From contig JAUCBJ010006221.1 of assembly GCA_032718475.1 (NCBI GenBank), positions 1 to 27,090 of the forward strand: 27,090 bases of DNA, written 5' to 3'. Source of the stretch: Nemertoderma westbladi. Lineage: Eukaryota > Xenacoelomorpha > Nemertodermatida > Nemertodermatidae. The notes under the pieces were generated by a model that saw only the letters and a list, made by a program, of their open reading frames with translations, ran no database searches and had not been told where the DNA came from. Shown here piece by piece: positions 9,897 to 19,532 of the stretch (position 1 is its first letter; each line of letters starts with the position of its first letter). The translations under genes were made by a program, and so were the position numbers.

Positions 9897-10047
9897 AATG
9901 TGGGTGAATGTAGCTGAGTGCCCCACTCCCTCTCCATAGACTTAAGTATAATAATACTGAAGTTGGCCTAGCGTACCGAACATCACTATAACTTGGATTT
10001 ATTTGTTTCTTTTTTTGGTTAGGGTTAGTTGGTCAAGGGGCCAAACC

Positions 10048-10057
10048 CTAATTATAA
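10048..10057 (+). repeat. SINE target-site duplication, left copy
   Basis: CTAATTATAA here is repeated exactly at 10,355-10,364, immediately flanking the SINE at 10,058-10,354. Confidence 0.85.
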
Positions 10058-10354
10058 AAGTAAAGTAAAAAAGTAAAGTAAATTTTATTCGGCCGCTAGG
10101 CCAGGGATTACGCACAAAGTCTGCTCACAAAGTCTTATTTTTCCAGTGTGGCCCCCCCAGAACTTTACTCCCCAGAGGAAACACCAGTACTCATTTAGCC
10201 ACCACTTAAGGATGCAAGGCAGAGATGCGCACTCGCTGGTCCCTTTAAAGCATTCGTGCCGAAACGAAAACAGCACTGGCCCATGTGAGGAACGAACCCA
10301 CGACCTACAGGAGATGAGAATTCAATGCGACCACTACACCAAGGTGGAACCTAA
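10058..10354 (-). mobile_element. tRNA-derived SINE with exact 10-bp target duplication
   Basis: A 297-bp element on the minus strand. Its head, at the right end, begins GGTTCCACCTTGGTGTAGTG and holds an A box (TGGTGTAGTGGTCG). About 40 bp on is a B box (GGGTTCGTTCC). These are the internal RNA polymerase III promoter of a tRNA. A tRNA-unrelated body follows, with CAGTGCTGTTTTCG and TACTGGTGTTTCCTCTGGGG. The 3' end is GAATAAAATTTACTTTAC with short tandem TTTAC repeats. Perfect CTAATTATAA duplications abut both ends. The second SINE-like unit inside the 18-kb element shares the post-B-box motif CAGT(A/G)CTGTTTT. Confidence 0.85.
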
Positions 10355-10364
10355 CTAATTATAA
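10355..10364 (+). repeat. SINE target-site duplication, right copy
   Basis: Exact repeat of CTAATTATAA, adjoining the 5' (tRNA-like) end of the SINE. Confidence 0.85.
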
Positions 10365-10640
10365 CTGTAATGTAACCCTAATCATAAGTCATGAGGCTCT
10401 AATATAAGAAATTTTGTGATTTTAAACCCTTGCCATTGGCCCGAATGGCGAATATAACTTAGGGTTAGGGTTACATGACAGTTTTAATTAGGGTTTCGGG
10501 ACGCCATTTCACTTTGAATTAGGGTTTGGGACCTTCACTCTCAAAATCTGGGGTGAAAATGCTCTGGGGGGACATTTGGTGGTAGGCGAAAATGCCCGGG
10601 GGTCATTCCGCGCGAGGGGGACATTTTCGCCTAAGACACC
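10365..10640. repeat. TTAGGG-rich segment with a 12-bp inverted repeat
   Basis: Continuation of the sequence into which the SINE inserted. It holds scattered TTAGGG or CCCTAA words, including TTAGGGTTAGGGTTA at 10,459-10,473. More lie left of the SINE near 10,019-10,050, where TTAGGGTTAGTTGG faces CCAAACCCTAA. At its right end TAGGCGAAAATG (10,583-10,594) and CATTTTCGCCTA (10,622-10,633) form a perfect 12-bp inverted repeat around a G-rich loop. There are too few tandem units to call an interstitial telomere. A degenerate miniature element is another option. Confidence 0.5.
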
Positions 10641-12420
10641 AGTACTACAGAACGCCAGTAGAAAATAGAACTTGTAAGGTACAAAGTAAATAATAGAACC
10701 ACAACACTATCTTACGACCATAATGACAACCACTAATACAAAAAATATAGATTACTCACATAAGATATTAAGGGATAAGTGGAATTTGTGATAACACCTA
10801 AAAACGGCGACAACAGTAATCCACAGTCAAAAAAATGGTTGACCATTATTATAAACGGCCATAAACAATGTGAATAACAGCAGATCGTAGTCTTAATAGT
10901 ATTTCTGCCAAGTTTAAGCACCGCATATTGCCGCTAAGGCGATATGACAACAGACAAGACAAGACTAAGGCAACAAGACTAAGGCAACAGAACTGGTCAC
11001 TAAAATCTTGGAAACATGGTTGTTTGATCGGCGGTTTGGGAATTCGATATCACCGGATATTTAAATAGAATTACGTTCTCGACTTGAAATAATTAATTAG
11101 CTGTTGCTACTTGAAACCGCTGCTGTATCGGCTAACAATGTAATACCAATTCCGTAGCCACAAGTTATTACTATTCAACTAGTTAGCGCAAATCGAGGCA
11201 ACTTCTCTTCACACAACCTGTTTTATTTGATTACTTGCAGATTATTTCTGTTCCGACACACAATAATAGCTCCATTCCCTCAACTCGAGTGAACCCTTCC
11301 AGAAAGCCAACCGAAATATATCAACTGTTGGTCCATACAGGAAATCTTTGCTTTTCTATTGGCTGAGGAAATTCACCATCTTGCATTTGCGTTTCGCACT
11401 TATATACGCTCCACTTTTATAAAAAGATCTCATTGTCTATTTTGGGATAATTGTAGTACAATGCCATACAAAAAATAATTGCAATCGTCATTAATACTTT
11501 TTAATTAATAATTGTAATTCCAATTAAAATCACCCAATGAAATATAAAGTTGAACAAAATGTTTACAGTTAATTATTATAGAAATGTAGATTACATAATA
11601 CATAGGCTGTTAAACGTTGTTTTTTCCTTTTAAACGAACTCACATAATCAGAATATAATATTATAGTTGGAAATAATTTATTAAAATTACAGTAAATTAT
11701 AATTTGCTATAATATTATACTCCATTTCTTTTCAGATTAAATATTTTCAGTGATGTGATAATCTTTTGGGCTTGCTTTCGGCAGCCGCCGCCTTACATTT
11801 AGTTCATATAGACAATCCAATTAATAATTATTATTGTTATAATTGTAATTATTTTAAAAATGATAATGTTCAACCATTATTTTTTTATATTGTTAAGGAT
11901 TGAACAATAGTTTTTCTGAGCAAAAATTATTTTATATATTTTAGCGTTTCATAATGTTTCACCTCGACTACTGGGGAATAATTATACTTTAGAAAGATAA
12001 TTCCTTGCTCTGGAATAAATGTAATACTTCGCTGCAATAGCGTTCTGTGGTATCCGATGATGGGAAGGGAAATTTTCGTCGCAAAGAAAATCCATCCCTC
12101 TCCGGCAGTAAATCTACGCAAATAACATAGAATACTCCCGATAATAAAACTGTATCCTGATATTGTTCTTGTTCTATTGTTTATAGATTTGGTTAAAATA
12201 TCGAGCCACCGTAACCTGCTCCTTTCTTTTATTAAGAACAATGCCAATTCGATGAGACCAGACGACCTATTAAACTAATAACAATTTTGAAATTTGATCC
12301 TTTTGTTCGTGATAATTATGATACCCAGTTTACGAAATTTTCATTTTATAAGGTTGGGAAGTGTTTCTTTTTATTTTTTAAATGTTGTAGGAATTCATTG
12401 GGCGATTACTAAAATACAAT
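10641..12420. other. Long non-coding stretch
   Basis: No supported gene. A 14-bp exact tandem duplication AAGACTAAGGCAAC lies at 10,961-10,988. A 106-codon frame on the minus strand (11,927-12,247) has no recognised motif or homologue that I know, and is probably chance in AT-rich DNA. Confidence 0.45.
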
Positions 12421-12550
12421 GGGGGGGGGGGGGGCAATCTACCCCCCGTCAGTGCTGCTATTCTAAACAGTAAATCCCAGTGATAATAGGGTTAATTTCA
12501 GGATTGCGTCAAGTTACACCAACCCCCCAACCCCCCCCCCCCCCCCCCCC
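12421..12550. repeat. G-tract/C-tract bounded block, relative of the G-tract repeat family
   Basis: Fourteen G at 12,421-12,434 face 20 C at 12,531-12,550 (plus six C at 12,523-12,528), 130 bp apart, so the ends are complementary. Just inside the right end is GGATTGCGTC. Its complement GACGCAA(A)TCC follows the G tracts at 19,537 and 24,127. This is probably a member of the same dispersed family, inverted relative to them. Confidence 0.6.
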
Positions 12551-13482
12551 TCCTACCTCGCTGTCTTACTTCCGCAGTTCCTAACAGTTAATTATTTGCT
12601 GCTGACAACATAGCCAGAGACAATAACACTGCTAGTTCTACAAAAAAATTATGACTGATTAAAATGTCAGGGTATTTCAACACCATACCGAGCAAGTCTG
12701 GTCATACCGAAAACGCATTTTGTAATTATAAACATGCAATTAGTCGGAAGATAAGGTGTAGGCGGGCGGGATATGATTTCTGACAGGATCTATCAATTTC
12801 CAATCTTGCAAGAAATATCCTACTGTGCAGTTGACAGTTAATATTTCACAGCTATCAATAATTATCTTACGGTAAATATTCCTTGAATCACATTGAATAT
12901 CGTCAATTTTTTATAATCTGATCACAATCTGATACAGTTTATGATTTTTTATATATTAACCACATCATTATTTGTTACATTGTGGTGGACATGGCACTCA
13001 ATTGAAAGAAGTGATCTATAGCGCAAATTGGTAAGAAGATCTTGTTTATTGTTTTGGTTAGAATACACCTACACTGAACTTGCTCTGCCGCCATACATGA
13101 AATATATAAATTAGAATAATCCTCTCATTATTTATTATATTATTTTATCAAAGTGTAACTTATTTCGACTACATCATATGCCCCCCTTCCTGATGTAAAG
13201 CATAAAAGAAGTCATGAAGCAATGCTACTGTGATCGTTCATTCAAATATTTAGTTGATTTAGTGGAGAATTTCAAAAAAGTAGAATTTTCCTGATATTCT
13301 ACAAAATTACGAGTTTGCCCAAGTTTTTACAACATACAATCAAGAGATACGGCTATATGAAATAGACAACTCTGCAGTTTGGATACATCCAAAAACTTTG
13401 GTTTGAAGACTGAGGAACTAATAATTCCTCTTATGATTGAAATGCGTCTAGTCCCACTGAATAAAAAAATCGCGTTTGAAAT
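12551..13482. other. Non-coding stretch
   Basis: No gene or repeat recognised up to the start of the 21-bp minisatellite. Confidence 0.45.
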
Positions 13483-15006
13483 GAGTCCAATATCAATATA
13501 ACTGAGTCCAATAGAGTCCAATATCAGTGTAATTGAGTCCAATATCAATATAACTGAGTCCAATAGAGTCCAATATCAGTGTAATTGAGTCCAATATCAG
13601 AATAGCTGAGTCCAATATCAGTGTAATGGAGTCCTATATCAGTATAACTGAGTCCAATAGACTCCAATATCAGTGTAATTGAGTCCAATATCAGAGCAAC
13701 TGAGTCCCATATCAGAGTAACTGAGTCCAATATCAGAGCAACTGAGTCCAATATCAGAGTAACTGAGTCCTATATCAGTATAACTGAGTCCAATAGACTC
13801 CAATATCAGTGTAATTGAGTCCAATATCAGAGCAACTGAGTCCAATATCAGAGTAACTGAGTCCAATATCAGAGCAACTGAGTCCAATATCAGAGTAACT
13901 GAGTCCTATATCAGTATAACTGAGTTCAATAGACTCCAATATCAGTGTAACTGAGTCCAATATCAGTGTAATTGAGTCCAATATCAGAGCAACTGAGTCC
14001 AATATCAGAGTAACTGAGTCCTATATCAGTATAACTGAGTTCAATAGACTCCAATATCAGTGTAACTGAGTCCAATATCAGTGTAACTGAGTCAAATATC
14101 AGAGTAACTGAGTCCTAATTCAATATAACTGAGTCCAATAGAGTCCAATATCAATGTAACTGAGTCCAATATCAGTGTAACTGAGTCCAATATCAGTGTA
14201 ACTGAGTCCAATATCAGAGTAACTGAGTCCTATATCAATATAACTGAGTCCAATAGAGTCCATATCAATGTAACTGAGTCCAATATCAGTGTGACTCAGT
14301 CCAATAGAGTCCAATATCAGTGTAACGGAGTCCAATATCAGTGGAATTGAGTCCAATATCAGTGTAACTGAGTTCAATATCAGTGTGACTGAGACCAATA
14401 GAGTCCAATATCAATGTAACTGAGTCCAATATCAGTGTAACTGAGTCCAATATCAGTGTAACTGAGTCCAATATCAGAGTAACTGAGTCCTATATCAATA
14501 TAACTGAGTCCAATAGAGTCCATATCAATGTAACTGAGTCCAATAACAGTGTGACTCAGTCCAATAGAGTCCAATATCAGTGTAACGGAGTCCAATATCA
14601 GTGTAATTGAGTCCAATATCAATGTAACTGAGTCCAATATCAGTGTGACTCAGTCCAATAGAGTCCAATATCAGTGTAACGGAGTCCAATATCAGTGTAA
14701 TTGAGTCCAATATCAGTGTAACTGAGTTCAATATCAGTGTGACTGAGTCCAATAGAGTCCAATATCAATGTAACTGAGTTCAATATCAGTGTGACTGAGT
14801 CCAATAGAGTCCAATATCAGTGTAACGGAGTCCAATATCAGTGTAATTGAGTCCAATATCAGTGTAACTGAGTCCAATAGAGTCCAATATCAATGTAACT
14901 GAGCCCAATATCAGTGTGACTGAGTCCAATAGAGTCCAATTTCAGTGTAACGGAGTCCAATATCAGTGTAACTGAGTCCAATATCCGTGTGACTGAGTCC
15001 AATAGA
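13483..15006. repeat. 1.5-kb minisatellite of 21-bp units with higher-order structure
   Basis: Tandem GAGTCCAATATCAGTGTAAC plus one base, interrupted at intervals by a short GAGTCCAATA or GACTCCAATA half-unit. Two domains are visible. From 13,483 to about 14,100, blocks containing CCTATATCAGTATAACTGAG and AGACTCCAATATC recur roughly every 115-137 bp. From about 14,110 to 15,006, blocks use AGAGTCCAATATCAATG and CAGTGTAACGGAG. Because 21 is a multiple of three, long frames stay open by chance: SVTLILD heptads on the minus strand and ESNISVT on the plus strand. Half-units shift them into GLSYTDI. I do not regard any of them as genes. Confidence 0.95.
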
Positions 15007-16099
15007 TGGTTATTCGCTGGTCGAGACACTTCTCACCTAATGGCATCCTAACAGCTAACCAGCCAGACGGTGGTACTTTATTATGAAAGTGCAGTTAAAT
15101 TGTCTGAATTCTTAATATATAATTATACTGTAGGTGATGGTGTATGTTAAGGGTTGTTTCTTCTACATCCTACCGAAATAAAATAGGCAAATAAAAAAAA
15201 AAAATTTTAAAAATGTACAAGCAAAACTTAATAAGCTGTATAGTTATAGATTTAGTAGGATGTTAAAAACTATTCCAATTTGTTTAAACTCGAGTCATTT
15301 TAACTTGCGATCCTAAGCAATAAATGTCATTGCAGGTCAAGTCGGCGTTCTAAATATAATTTAAAAGGCAGTGCCTCAGGTGCTCAGATCAAATCATATT
15401 AAATTCATTAATCGGAAAGATGGAAAGATACTGTAGTTACCAGATCCACTGAAACCTTATTGAGATAGTCACGATAATTAGGGCAAAACTCTAACTTTAT
15501 TACATTTATGATTAGCTAGCTTTAGTTGGCTTATATTTTACCAGCCCGGGGATATTATTTGCTTCCGTATCCGTTGAACTTCAATTAATTCACATCGAAT
15601 ATTGATTTATGATTATTTTATCCAGTGATGCTAATCTTTCTAACCATGAGAGAAACTTGATATTATTTCTCTCATCTGAAGAAAACAGAAAGCAATATTT
15701 TACCTATATTCTACATCTAAGTCACATTATTATTCAATTGACTTTGTTGATTTTTTCTCAGGCTTTAGTTGAGAGCTTGCCTGGACAGATTTAATCAACT
15801 CCCGAGTTACGAGCTAAACAGATGGTAATTTTTTAATAATTGTAAAGACAAGATGCACCAAATACTAAATACCAAAATATAATGATGTTTCATTGTGTTT
15901 CTCGGAAGTCTCGGATAGTTTCACCTCCCGACCACTGACTGGGTGAGCCAGACTATTCTGTAGCTATTCATACATAAACAAAGTGTTCAAGAATATTGAT
16001 TATTTGTTAAATAGAATAAAATAGCCCCGCCCAGGCACAAAACCATGCAACTTTTTAACTCTCATATCTTAGCTATTTTACGACGAAATTCAGATTGTG
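15007..16099. other. Non-coding stretch
   Basis: No supported gene. A good polypyrimidine-AG (GATTTTTTCTCAG, ending about 15,761) precedes about eleven codons ending in a stop near 15,794. It could be a small plus-strand terminal exon but cannot be supported alone. Confidence 0.4.
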
Positions 16100-16480
16100 A
16101 TACATTTGGAATCCTTGCATGGCCAGATTTCTAAGCTGACATCGTTAAGGATTGACTTGGAATTCGAAGAGTTCCTGAGATTATACCCCAAGAAATAGAG
16201 GGAAAAAGCTCTGGGAACGAAAGAACCACATATATTAATGAAGAAGAATTTGTGGGAAGGTCTTTGAATGCCATCAAAGACTATCCACGATGTTTTTGAA
16301 GGTTCAAAACTTTAGGTTTATATCTTTGGCTTTGTTAAGCAGGACTTCGGCCAGCCTCTTTATGTCTTTGGCTGATGTGCTCACTAAGAGAAAATCATGT
16401 GTAGACAATGTCGCCAAGCCACACTGTGCCTACGCGACAACCCACATTCATGCTGTGTAAGGCTGCAGCAATATCTGCAG
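16100..16480 (-). pseudogene. Reverse transcriptase relic of a third LINE lineage
   Basis: Decayed RT palm region on the minus strand, readable only across frameshifts. One frame gives NVGCRVGTVWLGDIVYT. A one- or two-base loss at the position of the catalytic (Y)xDD box (about 16,395) leads to DFLLVSTSAKDIKRLAEVLL. A second shift (about 16,303) precedes PSKTSWIVF and a YFLGYNL motif. This order, a GC.(I/V)G stretch, a (Y/F)xDD box, an N.SKT region and a Y.LG.NL motif, is that of CR1/L2/Jockey-type reverse transcriptases and differs from copies A and E. No endonuclease or 3' tail was recognised. It is a fossil fragment. Confidence 0.7.
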
Positions 16481-16611
16481 CTACGATAGTTCTTCAATTC
16501 ACTATAATTCACGACAAATAATGTGCCGAAGAATAAAGGACAATACTGATGAACGTAGAGCAGCTCCGAAAGTTAGCTAGTGCATCGCAGTCAAGGGAGG
16601 GGGTGGATGGA

Positions 16612-17069
16612 TCAAACTGGATATGGTTCCGGGGCTTGTCTACTGGGCACAGGTTGTTTAGTACTGTGCAAAGGGAATTTAGAATTAGGTTCTGGAAGTA
16701 CAGGGGTCTCTATCACCGGAGTGGCTTCAATGACAGGCCTAATTATTTCAGGCTCATCTACTATAGTAGGGAGTCTTTCTACTCTAATAATTTGGTCTGT
16801 GGGCTCTTGATTACTTAAATCTACATTAGCCAGTTGCCTTCTCACCGCAGGAGGTAATTTAGGTAACTTCTGACGGTGTGGCGTTCTTCTACGTCCGCTT
16901 GAACGAGATTTATTACCTCTACTTTCAGGATCTGTTGTATCGCCCTCATCAGAGGAGGTAAATCCCTGTCTTCTGGGAGTTGATCGACTCAGTAGTTGCA
17001 TCTGAGTAGCTGCTCTTTGTTTATTTAAGTAATCTTGTTTCGCCTGAAGATTCTCCAACTCTAGTTGGG
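16612..17069 (-). CDS. Candidate terminal coding exon, function unknown
   Basis: About 150 codons on the minus strand, starting at a splice acceptor (CATATTTTCTAG, with a TTAAC branch-point-like word about 18 bases before AG) and ending at TGA (16,612-16,614). There is no convincing initiator: the first Met is about 20 residues in. An internal or last exon is therefore likelier than a single-exon gene. The product starts with a helix-prone ELENLQAKQDYLNKQ segment. A basic, serine-rich, low-complexity stretch follows (residues about 25-65), then KLPPAVRRQLANVDLSN, then a proline-, valine- and glutamate-rich tail ending EPYPV. Composition suggests a coiled-coil end plus a disordered tail. I recognise no family. 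Upstream exons were not identified, though a strong donor-like GAG|GTGAGT lies on the same strand near 17,735. Confidence 0.4.
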
Positions 17070-18242
17070 CTAGAAAATATGCAGGTTAATAATAATAGGA
17101 ACTCTGAGAAATATCATTCGAATTGAAATATACCTACCTACTCCATATGATGGCATACTACTTAACTTTAATAAGATTACAATTTTTTTAAATGCCTCAA
17201 ACTGTAATCGTGTAAAGTGCAATGTATTATTTAATTTTGGGGTTAATATGTGTAAAGAACCAAAAAGGGTTTTCGGTTTTAAAACATCATGTGGATTTTT
17301 GACGTGTAAGCTAATCCGTTAGGATTGAATACGATGCCAACGAACTCTCGATAAACTATCGATTGCTTTTATTTTGCAGCGTTTTGCGTCATACACAGTA
17401 CCTGCTGTGCTTCACATATCCTCTGTCTGGCATTTCGAACCATTATGTGGCCCCACACGAACACAACCCAAACCGTATAGGCCTGTAGTACAAAGCAAAC
17501 ATTTACCATGGATGAAACTTATTTAGATTTGACTGCAGCATGAATCTTCATTATTTTTTTTTAGCTACAGAATGGAAGTTCGCTAGCTATTTACTATTTA
17601 CTTATTATTTTGCACCATGCTTAGCCAACATAACATTAATGGAAATCATTTCAAAATATAAATAAATTAGATTGGTTGAGATAAGCTTATACTCTTGTAT
17701 GTAAAATCTGTGTAAGCCTAGATGACACTCACCTCACTGTCGTTTAGTAAAACACGGTTTCATTAGTTTGGTGCATTCTATGGCTAGTAACAAAGTTAGT
17801 ATTTACTACTAAAAAATTTAAAAGATTTTTTTTCCCAAAAATAACGCCCACGAGAATCGAAATAAATTTTTTTAGTTTTAGTTACACTCACAAAAAATTG
17901 AACTGACAATTCTTAAGAAAAAGCAATATCAGACATGCCTTTATTTACAATAGAATATAGAGCTGTCAAAGCCATATGACGGTTTCATAGGATATAATTC
18001 ATGTGTGTAGAGTTATTATTTAATCAAGGATAACTACAAACCCTTTTATAATTATTATTATTTTCTAGTTGTTAAAGTAGCTACACCTTTATAATTCACT
18101 TAATTGTTTATTCTGTATACATACAGATCTGTTGATGCCTTCCGCTTCATAACTTCCGCTTGACACTCACGACTATAACTTCTGAGTTATATATAGATTC
18201 TTAAGATTCGATTGTTTATAGCTACTACTGTACTCCTATAAG
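17070..18242. other. Non-coding stretch, possibly intronic for the minus-strand exon
   Basis: No coding frame is evident. A minus-strand donor-like sequence AGTGAGGTGAGT sits near 17,728-17,740. The roughly 50-nt block before it is preceded by an AG acceptor, but all three frames contain stops, so at most it would be an untranslated exon. Confidence 0.4.
18235..18242 (+). repeat. 8-bp target-site duplication, left copy
   Basis: CCTATAAG, exactly repeated at 18,914-18,921 on the other side of the 671-bp element. Confidence 0.7.
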
Positions 18243-18370
18243 AATTGTAGGGCCTTATCGCCCCCTGGGAACTTATCGCCTCCAGGTCTTTATCGCCCCT
18301 GTTACCTTATCGCCACTGTGACAATTATTAATTTAAATGTGAGAAACGTTTAGAACTCTAATAATGCTCT

Positions 18371-18492
18371 AAGGAATACCTATTCACCGAAATTGGATCT
18401 TTTGGGTGATTACTGATTAAATCCTTCCACTCTGTTCCTAAAGGAATGCCAGTTCACCACTATGGGTGATCTTCCAAATTAAACCCTTCCAA
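18371..18492 (+). repeat. Imperfect direct repeat of about 65 bp inside the hAT-like element
   Basis: Two diverged copies, about 18,371-18,429 and 18,441-18,492. Each runs AAGGAAT(A/G)CC, TTCACC, GGGTGAT, then AAA(T/C)CCTTCCA. They probably belong to the body of the adjacent SINE-like unit, whose complement has similar ATTCCTTTAGG words. Confidence 0.65.
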
Positions 18493-18494
18493 TG

Positions 18495-18660
18495 GTTCCC
18501 ATTTATCGACCAGTAAAGGGTGAAAACCTGTGTAGAAGTCTGTAGCATTTAAAGCCCCGTTCCAAAACAGTACTGCGACGTCCAGGGATCGAACCTCGGG
18601 CCTCCTGAATGAAAACCCAGATTGTTAGCCGTTTATCTATCGGCTGCTTCTGCTTAGTCT
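18495..18660 (-). mobile_element. tRNA-like SINE head within the hAT-like element
   Basis: On the minus strand, GAGGTTCGATCCC near 18,583-18,596 is a good polymerase III B box. It is preceded by an anticodon-arm-like CTGGGTTTTCATTCAGGAGG and a weak A-box region. It is followed by CAGTACTGTTTTGGAACGGG, matching the motif after the B box in the SINE at 10,058-10,354. Ends and target duplications were not found, so it is either an old insertion or part of the transposon's internal sequence. Confidence 0.55.
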
Positions 18661-18913
18661 ATGAATTGAATATGAATTTTCTAATGGTAGGCCTCCTGTA
18701 AAAGAAAATATTTGAGTATAAACTCATTTTTACTAAAATATGTGACTTAGAGGAAGTATGAGAAAGTTGGGGGAATGTATCCTGTATAATGACAGGGGCG
18801 ATAAAGACTCGGGGGCGATAAAGACCCGGGGCGATAAATCACTAAATACTCAGAACAAGGGGGCGATAAGTTCGCAACAAAAAAAGTTCCAGGGGCGATA
18901 AGGTCCTGCTTTG

Positions 18914-18921
18914 CCTATAAG
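18914..18921 (+). repeat. 8-bp target-site duplication, right copy
   Basis: CCTATAAG, matching 18,235-18,242 exactly. Confidence 0.7.
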
Positions 18922-19532
18922 CTAGGCCATGTTGATTTGGAACTCTTGCGCCCACCAAATATCTCTAGCACATCACTAGAATGCTACAGTATGTCGGGTA
19001 GATTGTCTCAAGTATAATGAACACGAACTCCAATCAGACCCCACACCCTACACTCAATCACTCTCACCCTACATATATTATTATTTTAATCACTGCACTG
19101 CTGCTTACTTCAAAGAGACTTGTTATTTAAAGATTGTTACAGTACAATAGAACAATTATAACTAACACCATATTCAAAATTATGAATATTCGTAAGTAAA
19201 AAATATTCAATCAAAATTATATATATTTATTTTATATATTTTTTTTAATTTTTTTATATATTTTTTATTTTATACCGGTATTTATTTAAAATTTATTTAT
19301 ACATTCGTTTTACAATTTGTTGGCTATAATTCCTAGTTACATAAATTTAATATATTAAGAATTAAATTAAATTTGTAAAACACAATTTTAAAACTTAATT
19401 GACTTAAATACGAAAGAACTATTTTTACTTTCATACAAACTTTGATAGTAAATTAATTATACAATGTTATTTATTAAATTTAATCGCGGGAATAACAAAA
19501 AGCATTTTAGATAAAACCTACAATTTATTTGA
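18922..19532. other. AT-rich non-coding stretch upstream of the GPCR
   Basis: No gene is seen. From about 19,195 to 19,300 the sequence is almost pure A/T, with runs of T and TATAT. No promoter element can be singled out. Confidence 0.45.

Larger units (their letters stand above)
18243..18913. mobile_element. hAT-like miniature transposon with TTATCGCC arrays
   Basis: A 671-bp block bounded by exact 8-bp CCTATAAG duplications, the length hAT transposases generate. The left end is AATTGTAGGGCCTTATCGCC. The right end, complemented, is CAAAGCAGGACCTTATCGCC: an imperfect inverted repeat, best from (T/C)AGG(G/A)CC inward. TTATCGCC occurs four times near the left end (18,255; 18,273; 18,290; 18,307). 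It occurs five times inverted near the right end (18,797; 18,814; 18,830; 18,862; 18,894). Subterminal short-motif arrays are known transposase-binding sites in hAT elements such as Ac. No transposase is encoded, so it would be non-autonomous. A SINE-like unit lies in its middle. Confidence 0.65.

Noticed and set aside
10058-10354. Functional tRNA gene on the minus strand
   Set aside because: A and B boxes are present, but the sequence does not fold into a clean cloverleaf. It continues into a SINE body with target duplications.
10459-10473. Interstitial telomere
   Set aside because: Only about two and a half TTAGGG units in tandem; the rest are scattered single words.
11927-12247. 106-codon minus-strand frame
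   Set aside because: No motif, family or splice support. I/L/K-rich composition is expected of chance frames in AT-rich DNA.
13327-14752. Series of overlapping minus-strand open frames rich in SVTLILD and GLSYTDI heptads
   Set aside because: They are the translation of a 21-bp minisatellite. They overlap in several frames, break at each half-unit, and lack any non-repetitive coding flank.
15609-15794. 61-codon plus-strand frame with a polypyrimidine acceptor before its last eleven codons
   Set aside because: The acceptor is good, but the possible exon is too short and unrecognised to call a gene.
16141-16201. Plus-strand stretch reading DLEFEEFLRLYPKK, at first sight EF-hand-like
   Set aside because: The opposite strand fits an RT relic with consistent motif order over 380 bp, so this is a shadow.
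16549-16818. Two plus-strand frames opposite the candidate exon
   Set aside because: They are antisense shadows of the better-supported minus-strand frame at 16,612-17,069.
17735-17790. Minus-strand block with a strong GAG|GTGAGT donor and an AG before it
   Set aside because: All three frames contain stops, so it is not a coding exon; an untranslated exon cannot be excluded.
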